The notes under the pieces are model-generated. The model was given only the letters and a program-made list of their open reading frames with translations, did not search any database and was not told the origin of the DNA. A program made the position numbers and the translations under genes. This document shows positions 34,212 to 48,582 of a DNA stretch of 53,620 nucleotides, one piece after another. The stretch's first letter is position 1; each line of letters opens with the position of its first letter. Source of the DNA: Nitrospira sp. (lineage in GTDB: Bacteria > Nitrospirota > Nitrospiria > Nitrospirales > Nitrospiraceae); NCBI GenBank assembly GCA_013140455.1, contig JABFSU010000075.1:1-53620 (forward strand). Direction: 5' to 3'.

Positions 34212-35459
34212 ATGGCCACAAAGACGATTTCGATCGATCAACTACGCACCGGGATGTACGTCGCCAAAATCGACCTGTCCTGGTTCCAATCACCGTTCCT
34301 CCGGCGCTCGCTGCTCATCGAACACGCGACTCAAATTGAGAAACTGCGCCGCGCCGGAGCACAACACCTCGTCATTGATCTGTCCCGCGGGGTTGATGTT
34401 GCAACATCAACGACCCTCGACCGGCCCATCTCTTCCCAAGAGATCACGCTGACGCCAAATACACCTCTATCGAAACCCGTCCCCAAGCCATTGACCCAAC
34501 TGAATGAAGAATACGCCCAAGCGCGTGTGGCCAGGAAACAACTGGAGCAAGCCGTTCACTCGGTCTTCTCGTCGATTTCAGAACAGGGATCCGTCGATCC
34601 CCAGCTGGCAGCAGAAGCCGTTCAAGAAGTCTCCATCGTCACCAGGACTCTCCCCAACTCGGCCATCTTCATGGCTCTTAGCCAGCAGCGGGCAGGCGAT
34701 TCGTCGCTCAGCCAGCATGCCCTGTCCACCTGTACCTTAGCCCTCGTGGTGGGGCAATCGTTCGGCTACAATCCGCTCGAACTCCAGGAACTGGCCTTGG
34801 CGGCGCTGCTTCACGATATCGGCCTGCTCCAGGTTCCTGCACCCATCATCCAGCGAAGCGCCAATACCTCTCATCCGCTCTCAAGGCAGGATCGTCAGCT
34901 GCTCCAATCGCATCCCCAATTAGGCATCCTCGCGCTCGAACGGCAAGGAGGATTTGAAACCAAAGTCTTGCAGATGATCAGGGAACATCACCTCCGCCTC
35001 GATGACTCCGGCTATCCCCAAGGCGCCAAAGGCGAGTTTACCTCGGAGCGCTCACGCATCCTGATGATTGCGGATTACTACGACGAGCTGATTACCGGGT
35101 TCGGCGGAGCGTCACCGCTTGCGCCCCATCAAGCGCTCCAACGGATTTTTCGGGAGGCCCAGGATAGAGCGTTCGACCAGGTGATTCTCTCGCGATTCAT
35201 CAAACTGATCGGCATCTACCCGGTTCACAGCCGTGTGCAGCTGAACACCAAAGAGCAAGCGGTTGTGACTGAGCTGAATCCATCAACGCTGCACCAACCC
35301 GTCGTCACGATCACTCATACCCCCAGCGGGCATGAGACTCCAAACCTTCTCGTCATCGACCTGTCAAACCAAGTGAATGTCACGCCGGAACGGGCCATCG
35401 ACAGGGTGCTGGATTCCCCGGAACTCGTCCATCCCGCCCCCTCTTCACAAGCCGCCTAG
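34212..35459 (+). CDS. DUF3391/HD-GYP protein with altered motifs
   Basis: 415 aa from ATG 34212; a TTG at 34200 is an alternative. DUF3391 occupies the N-terminus (TISIDQLRTGMYVAKID), then a helical linker, and an HD-GYP domain with LLHDIGLLQVP (HD near 201-202) and HPQLG. The signature HHExxDGxGYP reads HHLRLDDSGYP at about 259-269, and the Lys of HDIGK is Leu. HD-GYP proteins hydrolyse c-di-GMP; with these changes activity is uncertain. It follows rusA after 93 nt. Confidence 0.82.
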   Translation: MATKTISIDQLRTGMYVAKIDLSWFQSPFLRRSLLIEHATQIEKLRRAGAQHLVIDLSRGVDVATSTTLDRPISSQEITLTPNTPLSKPVPKPLTQLNEEYAQARVARKQLEQAVHSVFSSISEQGSVDPQLAAEAVQEVSIVTRTLPNSAIFMALSQQRAGDSSLSQHALSTCTLALVVGQSFGYNPLELQELALAALLHDIGLLQVPAPIIQRSANTSHPLSRQDRQLLQSHPQLGILALERQGGFETKVLQMIREHHLRLDDSGYPQGAKGEFTSERSRILMIADYYDELITGFGGASPLAPHQALQRIFREAQDRAFDQVILSRFIKLIGIYPVHSRVQLNTKEQAVVTELNPSTLHQPVVTITHTPSGHETPNLLVIDLSNQVNVTPERAIDRVLDSPELVHPAPSSQAA

Positions 35460-35537
35460 CCCACGACAGAGCACGCCCCCCGCAATGTCGCCGGGTACAA
35501 CCTGCACATGAAGACGATGGACGACTTGAACCGATTG

Positions 35538-36773
35538 CTACTCGTAGCGTAACGCGTCGATCGGATTGAGGCGTGCCGCTTTATGGGCCGGATAGAGACC
35601 GAAGAAGAGACCAACCGCGAGCGAGAAGAGAAACGCGGCCACGACCGTATTACCGGAGATAATCGTCGGCCATCCCGCAATGACCGTAGTTAAACGGGCT
35701 CCCACAACACCGAAAAGAATGCCGAGCGTCCCGCCGACCACACTCAAGGCCATCGCTTCGATCAAAAACTGCATGAGAATATGCCGCCGCTTGGCACCGA
35801 CCGCCATCCGAACGCCGATTTCCCGCGTCCGCTCGGTCACCGACACCAACAGAATGTTCATGATGCCGATGCCGCCGACAAGAAGTGAGACGGCCGCAAT
35901 CGACAGCAACATCACCGTCAGCGTCTGGCTCGTGCCTTCCTGGACCTTACCGATATCGACCTGCGTCCGAATGGTAAAATCATCACCTTGCTCGGTCTGG
36001 AGACGGTGCCGGACCCGCAGGAATTCACGAATCTGGTCGACCGCGGCAAAGAGATCTTCTTGCCGTTCCGTCATGGCAAACAACGCGCCGACCGATCCGA
36101 TGAACTGCGTCCCGAAGACTTTCCGCTCAGCCGTGCTGAACGGGATAAACACGATGTCGTCCTGATCCGACCCCTGGGCCGATTGGCCTTTCGGCGCGAG
36201 CACGCCGATCACGCGAAACGGCACATTCTTGATCCGAATGACGGACCCGACCGGCTCTTCTCCCGCTTCAAATAAATTCTCCACCACAGTTTGTCCGACC
36301 AACGCCACACGCACCGCGGCATCCAGATCCGCCTGGATAAATGGGCCACCGCTGGTAAACGACCAGTCGCGGATCGTCAGATAGCTTGGAGAAACTCCAT
36401 TCACGGGCCCATTCCAATTCTTATTTCCGTTCACAATCTGCATGACATCGCGTTTCGCCCACCCGGTATCTTGCAGCAGCGGAATACGCTTCTTCATCTC
36501 CAGCGCATCGGACACATTCAGCGTGACCGCACCACCCTGCCCGCCTCGAACGCCGCTGACCGTCGTGGACCCCGGCAGCACGATGATGACATTGGTGCCC
36601 ATACTGGCAACTTGCGCCTGCACCGCGGCCTTGGCCCCCTCCCCGATGCTGACCATGGCAATCACGGCGCCGACTCCGATGACGATCCCCAACATCGTCA
36701 GCCCGGCCCTCAGCCGGTTGCGGCTGAGAATACGGATCGCCGTCATGAGCGTGAGAAGTAGAAATGCCGGCAT
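35538..36773 (-). CDS. MacB-like ABC permease (FtsX domain)
   Basis: 411 aa. It has an N-terminal anchor (RAGLTMLGIVIGVGAVIAM), a MacB_PCD periplasmic domain (about 50-245) and a C-terminal three-helix FtsX core (MLLSIAAVSLLVGGIGIMN to the end). It is the permease half only; the ATPase is a separate gene, whose stop overlaps this ATG by one base (TGATG). With the adaptor encoded at 37573-38859 it should form a tripartite efflux pump with a TolC-type channel not encoded here. Confidence 0.9.
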   Translation of the reverse strand: MPAFLLLTLMTAIRILSRNRLRAGLTMLGIVIGVGAVIAMVSIGEGAKAAVQAQVASMGTNVIIVLPGSTTVSGVRGGQGGAVTLNVSDALEMKKRIPLLQDTGWAKRDVMQIVNGNKNWNGPVNGVSPSYLTIRDWSFTSGGPFIQADLDAAVRVALVGQTVVENLFEAGEEPVGSVIRIKNVPFRVIGVLAPKGQSAQGSDQDDIVFIPFSTAERKVFGTQFIGSVGALFAMTERQEDLFAAVDQIREFLRVRHRLQTEQGDDFTIRTQVDIGKVQEGTSQTLTVMLLSIAAVSLLVGGIGIMNILLVSVTERTREIGVRMAVGAKRRHILMQFLIEAMALSVVGGTLGILFGVVGARLTTVIAGWPTIISGNTVVAAFLFSLAVGLFFGLYPAHKAARLNPIDALRYE

Positions 36774-37513
36774 CAGCGTCCAACCAGGGATGAGGGGTGC
36801 TTGGGCTTAGTGCGGCGATCCGTGAGCACTTGGCCGTCTTTGATCACAATCTCGCGAGCGGCATACGCTGCAATGTCGGATTCATGGGTCACCAAAATGA
36901 CCGTGATGCCTTCTTCCTTGTTCAACCGATCGAGAATCATCATGATTTCCCGGCTCGATTCCGTATCCAGATTTCCGGTCGGTTCATCAGCCAGCAACAA
37001 GGATGGCGTCGTGACCAACGCGCGCGCAATCGCGACTCTCTGTTGCTGCCCGCCGGACAATTGCGTCGGGTAATGCTGTTCCCGCCCCTTTAATCCGACA
37101 CGCTCGAGCGCCGCTGCCGCCAGCGCCCGCTGCTCGCGAAGCGGCAGGCCCCGGTAAAAGAGGGGAAGCTGCGCATTCTCCAGCGCGCTGGTACGGGGAA
37201 TCAGATTGAAACTTTGAAAGACGAACCCGATCTGTCGATTCCGAATCTCGGCCAGCTCATCGGCGCGAAGCGCCGCGACATCGACTCCATTCAGCCAATA
37301 ATGGCCTTTGGTCGGCTGATCCAGACAACCCAACATGTTCATCAGAGTCGACTTCCCTGACCCCGACGAGCCCATGATCGCGACAAACTCGCCTTGCTCG
37401 ATCGTCAGATTCAACCCGCGAAGCGCCTGCACCTCTACATCGCCCAGGCGATACACTTTCCACAAGTCTTGGCATTGAATCAATGAGACCGGCTGTCCGT
37501 TACCACGAGTCAT
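36773..37513 (-). CDS. MacB-like ABC ATPase
   Basis: 246 aa from ATG 37513, with AGGA 5 nt upstream. Walker A GSSGSGKST, signature LSGGQQQR, Walker [13 protein letters not shown] and switch VTHES are all intact. It belongs to the MacB/LolD group. It is the middle gene of an adaptor-ATPase-permease operon, overlapping the permease by one base and lying 59 nt after the adaptor gene. Confidence 0.92.
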   Translation of the reverse strand: MTRGNGQPVSLIQCQDLWKVYRLGDVEVQALRGLNLTIEQGEFVAIMGSSGSGKSTLMNMLGCLDQPTKGHYWLNGVDVAALRADELAEIRNRQIGFVFQSFNLIPRTSALENAQLPLFYRGLPLREQRALAAAALERVGLKGREQHYPTQLSGGQQQRVAIARALVTTPSLLLADEPTGNLDTESSREIMMILDRLNKEEGITVILVTHESDIAAYAAREIVIKDGQVLTDRRTKPKHPSSLVGR

Positions 37514-37572
37514 GAGCATCCTGTCTCTTCACCGGCCTTCGGACAAGAACGACGCGGAGCGGGCGATGAGGA

Positions 37573-38859
37573 CTACATGCCACGGTCACGCGTACGACGC
37601 TGTCCGCCGCCACCACCGAAGCCGGGAGGCAGCTCACTCCCTTGGCGATTCGCTCGTGGCACATCCAGTCCCACAATCACCGCATCCTGCTCCCCCAGCG
37701 ATCCGCCGACGATCTCTGTCCAAACACCGTCTGAAATTCCTGTCTGAACAGACACGGACACCGGCTCACCGGACTCATCCTGCGTCCACACCTTGCGTGT
37801 AGGATTTCCGGACTCCACAGAGCCGGACGACGACCGATTTGCAGCCGGTCGGCCTTCGGCCTTGGCCGGTTTCCCTTCAGCCGATCCGCCTTCCGCACGG
37901 TCACTCTTAGGCGGTGAAAAGCGCAACGCCGCATTCGGCACCTTGAGGGCCTGTTCTTTTTGCGCGACGATAATGGAGACATTCGCCGTCATCCCGGGCT
38001 TCAGGCGCAAATCCTGATTGTCGACGGCCACCACGACGTTATACGTCACCACATTCTGCACATTGATCGGAGCCAGCCGGACCTGGCGGATCGATCCCGA
38101 GAACCGCACACCGGGATAGGCATCGACGGAAAACGTCGCATCCTTTCCCTCGCTGATCCCGCCGATATCCGACTCGCTCACATTGGTATCCACTTGCATT
38201 TTCGTCAGATCGAGGGCGATGAGAAACAGATTCGGTGTGGCGAAACTGGCCGCGACCGTCTGACCCACTTCAATATTTCTGGCCACCACAATGCCATCGA
38301 CGGGTGAACGAATCGTGGTGTATTTCAGCTCCAGCTCAGCCGAGTTCAACGCCGCTTCAGCCTGTCTGACTTGCGCCTCGGCCACATGCACCTGCGCTTC
38401 CGCGCCCTGCGCGTTGGTCACGGCCACATCCACATCATTCTGCGATACAAAGTTCTGATCGATCAGAGAACGAACCCGTTCAAGCTCGCGTTTACGCTGC
38501 GCCCCGTCCGTCTTGGCGCGGGCCACATTCGCCCTCGCCATTTCGAGGTTACTCGCAGCCTGATCCCGGCGGGCCTTGAACGGCTCCGGATCAATAATGG
38601 CGACGATATCTCCGGCCTTCACCCGCGAATTGAAGTCCGCATGGAGACTCTTGATCATCCCGGAAACTTGGGAGCCGACTTGCACCGACACCACCGGGTT
38701 GATGGTACCCGTTGCGCTCACGATAGAGACGACGGAGCCCCGCTCGACGGCGGCGGTCCGGTAACGCACCGGCGCCTTCCGTTCTCCAGTGAAGAACACA
38801 TACCCGCCGATGGCAAGTCCCACCGCCAAAATGCCGAGGACAATACCGAGTCGCCGCAT
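37573..38859 (-). CDS. MacA-like periplasmic adaptor
   Basis: 428 aa. An N-terminal anchor (LGIVLGILAVGLAIGGYVFF, about 4-23) precedes a split barrel-sandwich (VSATGTINPVVSVQVGSQVS and IRSPVDGIVVARNIEVGQTV), an alpha-helical hairpin (about 95-165) and a beta-barrel. A low-complexity insert rich in Lys, Ala, Gly and Ser sits near 325-360, and the C-terminus is Gly/Arg-rich (PPGFGGGGGQRRTRDRG). It bridges the MacB-like pump to an outer-membrane channel. It is the first gene of the operon. Confidence 0.9.
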   Translation of the reverse strand: MRRLGIVLGILAVGLAIGGYVFFTGERKAPVRYRTAAVERGSVVSIVSATGTINPVVSVQVGSQVSGMIKSLHADFNSRVKAGDIVAIIDPEPFKARRDQAASNLEMARANVARAKTDGAQRKRELERVRSLIDQNFVSQNDVDVAVTNAQGAEAQVHVAEAQVRQAEAALNSAELELKYTTIRSPVDGIVVARNIEVGQTVAASFATPNLFLIALDLTKMQVDTNVSESDIGGISEGKDATFSVDAYPGVRFSGSIRQVRLAPINVQNVVTYNVVVAVDNQDLRLKPGMTANVSIIVAQKEQALKVPNAALRFSPPKSDRAEGGSAEGKPAKAEGRPAANRSSSGSVESGNPTRKVWTQDESGEPVSVSVQTGISDGVWTEIVGGSLGEQDAVIVGLDVPRANRQGSELPPGFGGGGGQRRTRDRGM

Positions 38860-38944
38860 AGGGAGATCCTTATCTGACCAGAAGTGAAACTATCATATCA
38901 GGAAGCTACGCGGCGAATCATCCCGCGACAGACCCCGAAAGCAC

Positions 38945-38978
38945 GAGGGCCGTTCCCCCTTATGGGAGAACGGCCCTC
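38945..38978 (-). terminator. Terminator of the coiled-coil lipoprotein gene
   Basis: GAGGGCCGTTC (38945-38955) and GAACGGCCCTC (38968-38978) form an 11-bp stem, extendable by CCC/GGG with a one-base bulge. It lies 29 nt after the stop of the lipoprotein gene on the minus strand. Only a short T-rich stretch follows. Confidence 0.6.
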
Positions 38979-39006
38979 AGCGAACACGGCATCGCCCAGG
39001 AGACAG

Positions 39007-39711
39007 TTACGGGCTGACGGAAATGCGATCCTTGATCATGTCGAACGTCTCCTTGGGGACCACACTCTTGGCCACCAACTCGCCCTTCACACGATAGGGG
39101 CGATTCGTGACGATCCGATCGGCTTCGTCCTTCTTCAACCCCAGGAACAACACCATATCGCTCGCAGATGCCTTGTTCACATTCATCGCCGCCGAGCCGG
39201 CCGCAGGAGCACTCGGCGCCGATGCCGTCGCTGCCGCCCCCGGAAGCGGAGGGAGTGACGCGGACGGCGTCAGCGAACCGGTCACCGAACGGGAACGGTC
39301 TTTGAGCTCCTTCTGATAACGGGCCACCAGCGACTTCAGCGTCTCATTGTGACGCTTCACATCTTCATACTCCGCCCGCACGTTCCGATTCTGGGAAGAG
39401 ACGGCTTTCAACTTATCTTCCAATTCTTTCGTGCGCGTGTCGAGCGAGCCGCGCTCTTTATCCCGACCATGCTCAATGCGCTGCAGTTCGTCACGAGCCG
39501 CTTGCGCCTCGCCGCCGAACTTGACGTTCAGCTCCTTCAGCGTCTTCACCTGCTGTTCCATTGCGTTCTTCTGCTGGCGCGTCTTTTCCAGTTCCATCTT
39601 CGCGCTATCAGCCTCTGCCAGCGCATCCTGATATTTCTTATTCGAGACTACGCAACCGCTGGTCATCATGGCCACGACCACCAGCACTGACAAAATCCAC
39701 TCACGTCTCAT
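39007..39711 (-). CDS. Coiled-coil lipoprotein with helix-hairpin-helix-like C-terminus
   Basis: 234 aa. Lipoprotein signal with lipobox TSGC (Cys20), then a long heptad-rich coiled coil (about 25-140), a Pro/Ala/Ser-rich linker (about 145-172), and a C-terminal domain reading MNVNKASASDMVLFLGLKKD and EADRIVTNRP, which looks like the ComEA-type helix-hairpin-helix repeat. In secreted proteins this repeat usually binds DNA. The combination with a lipoprotein anchor and coiled coil is not one I recognise. Upstream is a likely promoter at 39818-39846. Confidence 0.75.
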   Translation of the reverse strand: MRREWILSVLVVVAMMTSGCVVSNKKYQDALAEADSAKMELEKTRQQKNAMEQQVKTLKELNVKFGGEAQAARDELQRIEHGRDKERGSLDTRTKELEDKLKAVSSQNRNVRAEYEDVKRHNETLKSLVARYQKELKDRSRSVTGSLTPSASLPPLPGAAATASAPSAPAAGSAAMNVNKASASDMVLFLGLKKDEADRIVTNRPYRVKGELVAKSVVPKETFDMIKDRISVSP

Positions 39712-39817
39712 ACGAACCTCCCCCTCTTACTAGTGACCGAGTATTAGTGTGATCGACCGGTGCGCTACGAACAGAACACACCCGTAGCTTCCATCCATAC
39801 GATACATATTCAATTTG

Positions 39818-39846
39818 TGTGTATGCCAACAGTCCCTCTTTGTCAA
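39818..39846 (-). promoter_or_regulatory. Probable promoter of the lipoprotein gene
   Basis: On the minus strand TTGACA (39846-39841), a 17-nt spacer, and TACACA (39823-39818). The leader to the ATG at 39711 would be about 100 nt. Confidence 0.5.
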
Positions 39847-39990
39847 CTTATTTGCAGCTGGCGCCGTGGATCCACATCGCTCAGGAGCACCCGGCAAGAA
39901 GCCTCTGTGAACTTGACGGCAGCGGATAGCTCTGTGATGATCGCGACAATACGTCATCTCCACACGCACACTTTTCAATACAGGAACGTC

Positions 39991-40866
39991 ATGACTGAAT
40001 GGGGACCTGCATTAGCGGTTATCCTTGGCATTGTGGAAGGGCTGACGGAATTTCTGCCGGTCTCCTCGACCGGGCATCTGATCCTCGTAGGCCATGCACT
40101 CGGGTTCACAGGCGATGCTGCGGCCAATGCCGAAATCTCGATTCAGCTCGGGGCTATTCTTGCCGTCATCGTCTTTGAGCGAGAGAAAATCCGCCGCCTG
40201 CTCACCGGCGCATGGCAGGAACAGGCCGCGTTGCAGACCTTGCAGCGAAGCGGCCAGCATTCGACCTGGAACGCACTGATCCGGGCGTCCATGCAGTCCC
40301 ATCCTCACTTATGGTTTGTGATTGGGTTAGGGCTCGCCTTTCTCCCGGCCGCGAGCGTCGGCTTCCTCGCTCACGGGTGGATCAAATCCGTGCTGTTCAC
40401 TCCACAGACCGTCGCCGCCACCTCGATCATCGGCGGACTGATCATTCTCGCGGTCGAAGCCCGGCAGCCGAAAGTCCAGACCACCCAATTGGACCGGGTC
40501 TCGATCACGTCCGCCTTCTGGATCGGCGTGGCGCAGTGCGCCTCGTTGATTCCCGGGATGTCCCGATCCGGCTCAACGATCATCGGCGGCCTTCTCGCCG
40601 GACTCGATCGCAAAGTGGCAACCGAGTACTCCTTCTTTCTCGCCTTACCGACAATCATTGCCGCCACCGCCTATCAAATGCTGAAAGCGAAAGCCACGTT
40701 TGATCAGGCCGACTATGTAGCACTCGGCATCGGGATGCTCGTCTCGTTCCTCGTGGCCTGGGCCGTCATCGCAGCCTTTTTGACCTACGTCCAGCGGCAC
40801 ACCTTGCGGGTGTTCGCCTATTATCGGATCGCGCTCGGCATCCTCGTATTCGTCGTCGTGCGCTAG
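39991..40866 (+). CDS. uppP: Undecaprenyl-diphosphatase (BacA/UppP)
   Basis: 291 aa from ATG 39991, with AGGA 6 nt upstream. The active-site motifs are EGLTEFLPVSSTGH (16-29) and the second region with PGMSRSG. There are about eight hydrophobic helices. It dephosphorylates undecaprenyl diphosphate at the inner membrane to recycle the lipid carrier for cell wall and LPS synthesis. The open frame further upstream (to 39760) is AT-richer and lacks similarity. It is divergent from the lipoprotein gene. Confidence 0.94.
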   Translation: MTEWGPALAVILGIVEGLTEFLPVSSTGHLILVGHALGFTGDAAANAEISIQLGAILAVIVFEREKIRRLLTGAWQEQAALQTLQRSGQHSTWNALIRASMQSHPHLWFVIGLGLAFLPAASVGFLAHGWIKSVLFTPQTVAATSIIGGLIILAVEARQPKVQTTQLDRVSITSAFWIGVAQCASLIPGMSRSGSTIIGGLLAGLDRKVATEYSFFLALPTIIAATAYQMLKAKATFDQADYVALGIGMLVSFLVAWAVIAAFLTYVQRHTLRVFAYYRIALGILVFVVVR

Positions 40867-40969
40867 CACGCGGCATCCTGGAAATCGTTTCGTGTGAATC
40901 GGGAACGAGGCCCTACAAGGATGTTTCGTGGTGACGGAAAGACTGCAGGAGACGAAGAAGAATGACCCG

Positions 40970-41502
40970 CTACGTGCCGGGGGTCTGAACTGAGGGAGTC
41001 TCCGGCGACGCCGGCGAGACATCCGGCTTTTCAAACATGAAGTGAATGATCAGAAAGATCACGCCGACCGTGATCGCGGAATCCGCCACGTTGAACGCCG
41101 GCCAGTGATAGTTGTCGATATAGACGTCCAGAAAGTCGATCACCTCGCCGAAACGCAGCCGGTCGATGAGATTACCCACCGCCCCACCGAGAATCGCCGA
41201 CACGCTTAACCGCCCCATCCAGTCGCGCTCCGGCATGCGGTAGAGAATCGTGCCGAGCAGCACCAGGGCAAAAATCGACGTGAGTCCGAAGAACACCATC
41301 CGAAAGGCATTGCTGCTCCCTGCCAACAATCCGAACGCTGCGCCCGGGTTGCGAATATAGGTCAGGCTGAACAGATTGGGAATAATCGGAATGGACTCAT
41401 GCAATCGCATGGTCTGCACGATATGCATCTTCGACAGCTGATCGGTCACGATCACGCTGCCCGTCAGCGATGCCAGGACCAGATTACGCAGGATTGAGGC
41501 GC

Positions 41503-41506
<4 letters not shown>
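40970..41506 (-). CDS. lspA: Lipoprotein signal peptidase
   Basis: 178 aa starting at TTG 41506. GGAGG lies 7 nt upstream inside ileS, and the start overlaps the ileS stop in TTGA, a typical coupled arrangement. There are four membrane helices. The catalytic Asp pair lies in [10 protein letters not shown] and FNVADSAI. It cleaves prolipoproteins at the lipobox; several lipoprotein genes in the window (1404, 39007, 51584) would be substrates. A Pro/Ser-rich tail follows the last helix. Confidence 0.94.
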
Positions 41507-44316
<2,810 letters not shown>

Positions 44317-44398
44317 AGCAATAGAGCAAACGCCGGGTCGTTCCAAGTGAATTGACGGGTGAATATACCGGAAGGAAGGGGGACGGTACCAGTGCTAA

Positions 44399-45502
44399 CT
44401 AGCTGACAGACATCATTCTATCTAATGCGATCTTCGCCCAACGCTTGTCTTCGTCGGGCACCACGATGTGATTTACGACATGACCGTCGGCGAGATTTTC
44501 CATGGCCCAACAGAGATGCGCGCCGTCGATGCGAAACATCGTGGCGCATTGGCAGACGGTCGAGGAGAGAAAGAACACCTTCTTATCGGTCAGGTCGCGC
44601 TTCAAGCGGTTCACCAGATTCAGCTCGGTGCCCACAGCCCAGGCGGTGCCGGCCGGCGCCGCCGTCACAGTCTTGATGATGAACTCGGTGGATCCGGAGA
44701 GATCCGCCTTGTTCACCACGTCCTCATGACATTCAGGATGAACGATCACCTTGCCGTCAGGAAACTGCTTCCGGAAATTGTCGATATGGACCGGCTGAAA
44801 CATCTGGTGCACGCTGCAGTGCCCCTTCCAGAGAATCAGTTTCGCTCGATGTATGGCTTCGCGAGTATTGCCGCCGTTGGGCTGAAATGGATCCCAGACG
44901 ATCATCTGCTCGCGCGGCAGCCCCATCTTATTGGCCGTATTGCGGCCCAAATGCTCATCGGGAAAGAAGAGAATCTTCTCGCGTCTGGCCCAACACCATT
45001 CGATGACCGCTCGGGCATTGGATGATGTGCAGGTAATCCCGCCATGCTCGCCGCAAAATGCTTTGAGAACCGCAGCGGAGTTCACGTACACAGCCGGCAT
45101 CACAGCTTCTTCCACCGGCAGGATGCGCCCCAACGTTTCCCAACATTGATCGACCTGCTCGATCGCCGCCATATCCGCCATAGAGCAGCCGGCAGCCATG
45201 TCAGGAAGAATCACCGTTTGCTTCGACCGGCTCAGAATATCTGCCGTCTCCGCCATAAAATGGACACCGCAAAACACGATATGGGGCCGCTCGGAACGCT
45301 CCGCTGCCAGCTTCGACAGCAACAACGAATCGCCGCGAAAATCAGCATGCTCAATGACTTCGTCCCGTTGGTAGTTATGCCCCAGGATCATGACCCGATC
45401 ACCCAAGACGCGCTTCGCCTCGGCCGTTCGGCGAAAGAGTTCCTCGGACGAAAGCCCTTGGTAGTCAGTGATGGGTCTGGGTACGGTTATCGTCGCCTTC
45501 AC
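44399..45502 (-). CDS. nadA: Quinolinate synthase A
   Basis: 367 aa from GTG 45502, chosen because GAGG lies 5 nt upstream; a GTG at 45508 would place it only 1 nt away. It condenses iminoaspartate with dihydroxyacetone phosphate using a 4Fe-4S cluster. Family motifs are GHNYQRDEVIEHAD, FCGVHFMAETADIL, CTSSNA, HPEC and CQCATMFRID. The conserved Cys residues for the cluster are present. It supplies NAD synthesis together with nadD at 22154. It is divergent from the thiC promoter. Confidence 0.94.
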   Translation of the reverse strand: MKATITVPRPITDYQGLSSEELFRRTAEAKRVLGDRVMILGHNYQRDEVIEHADFRGDSLLLSKLAAERSERPHIVFCGVHFMAETADILSRSKQTVILPDMAAGCSMADMAAIEQVDQCWETLGRILPVEEAVMPAVYVNSAAVLKAFCGEHGGITCTSSNARAVIEWCWARREKILFFPDEHLGRNTANKMGLPREQMIVWDPFQPNGGNTREAIHRAKLILWKGHCSVHQMFQPVHIDNFRKQFPDGKVIVHPECHEDVVNKADLSGSTEFIIKTVTAAPAGTAWAVGTELNLVNRLKRDLTDKKVFFLSSTVCQCATMFRIDGAHLCWAMENLADGHVVNHIVVPDEDKRWAKIALDRMMSVS

Positions 45503-45608
45503 ACACACCTCAACAATGATCCAGAGTACTGGATTCTACGTTAGCCCCACCCCACAATCAACGAACCCGCTTCGTGAAGAAGGCCTAGCGGCCCGGTAGG
45601 TCTATTAG

Positions 45609-47756
<2,148 letters not shown>

Positions 47757-47765
47757 GAGCAGCCC

Positions 47766-48566
47766 ATGGCGAAGCCTACACCAGCCCCGTTAAGAGAACG
47801 AGATATCACCCGGCAGATTGCGCGGGAATACTATAAAGAGTTCGATTCACTCATTGAGAGCGACGTCATCATCGTCGGCGCCGGCCCCTCCGGTCTGATT
47901 TGTGCCCACGACCTGGCGAAGATGGGCTTCCGGACGCTCGTTGTCGAACAGAGCCTCGCGCTCGGCGGCGGCTTCTGGCATGGGGGCTATCTGATGAACA
48001 AAGCCACCATCTGCGAGCCGGCCAATGAAATCCTGGAAGAGATCGGCGTGCCCTGCAAGAAGATCAATGAGTGCGAGGGGATGTATATGGTCGATCCCCC
48101 GCATGCGACGGGCGCACTCGTCGCCGCCGCCTATCGTGGCGGGGCAAAGGTCTTAAACCTCACCCGTGTCGTCGATTTGATCTTGAGGAAAGACGGCATC
48201 CTCGAAGGCATCGTCGTGAACAACACCACCGCCGAGATGGCCGGCCACGACATCATCCACGTCGATCCCATCGCATTGGAAAGCAAGATCGTGGTGGATG
48301 CCACCGGACACGATGCGATCGTCGTCGACCTGCTGCACAAGCGTGGCCTTTACAAACCTGTGCCGGGCAACGGCGCCATGTGGGTCTCGCGGTCCGAGCA
48401 GGAAGTGATGGACCGGACCGGCGAGGTCTACCCGAACTGCTTTGTCATCGGACTGGCCGTCGCAGCCGTGTACGGCACCCCACGCATGGGCCCGGCCTTC
48501 GGCTCGATGCTGCTCTCGGGACGTTACGGAGCAGAACTGATTAAGAAGAAACTCAAGAACGAATAA
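47766..48566 (+). CDS. thi4: Thi4-type thiazole synthase, His form
   Basis: 266 aa with AGGAG 7 nt before the ATG. A FAD/NAD-binding Rossmann fold opens with DVIIVGAGPSG (GAGPSG at 38-43) and LGGGFWHGG. Family motifs CEPANEILEEIGVP and ATGHD are present. Where yeast THI4 has the sacrificial Cys205 (before MDP), this protein has His165 (HVDP), as in the sulfide-using archaeal enzymes. It should make adenylated thiazole from NAD, glycine and sulfide without self-destruction. It replaces ThiG/ThiH in this unit. Confidence 0.9.
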   Translation: MAKPTPAPLRERDITRQIAREYYKEFDSLIESDVIIVGAGPSGLICAHDLAKMGFRTLVVEQSLALGGGFWHGGYLMNKATICEPANEILEEIGVPCKKINECEGMYMVDPPHATGALVAAAYRGGAKVLNLTRVVDLILRKDGILEGIVVNNTTAEMAGHDIIHVDPIALESKIVVDATGHDAIVVDLLHKRGLYKPVPGNGAMWVSRSEQEVMDRTGEVYPNCFVIGLAVAAVYGTPRMGPAFGSMLLSGRYGAELIKKKLKNE

Positions 48567-48582
48567 CCACACCAGTCTCCCG

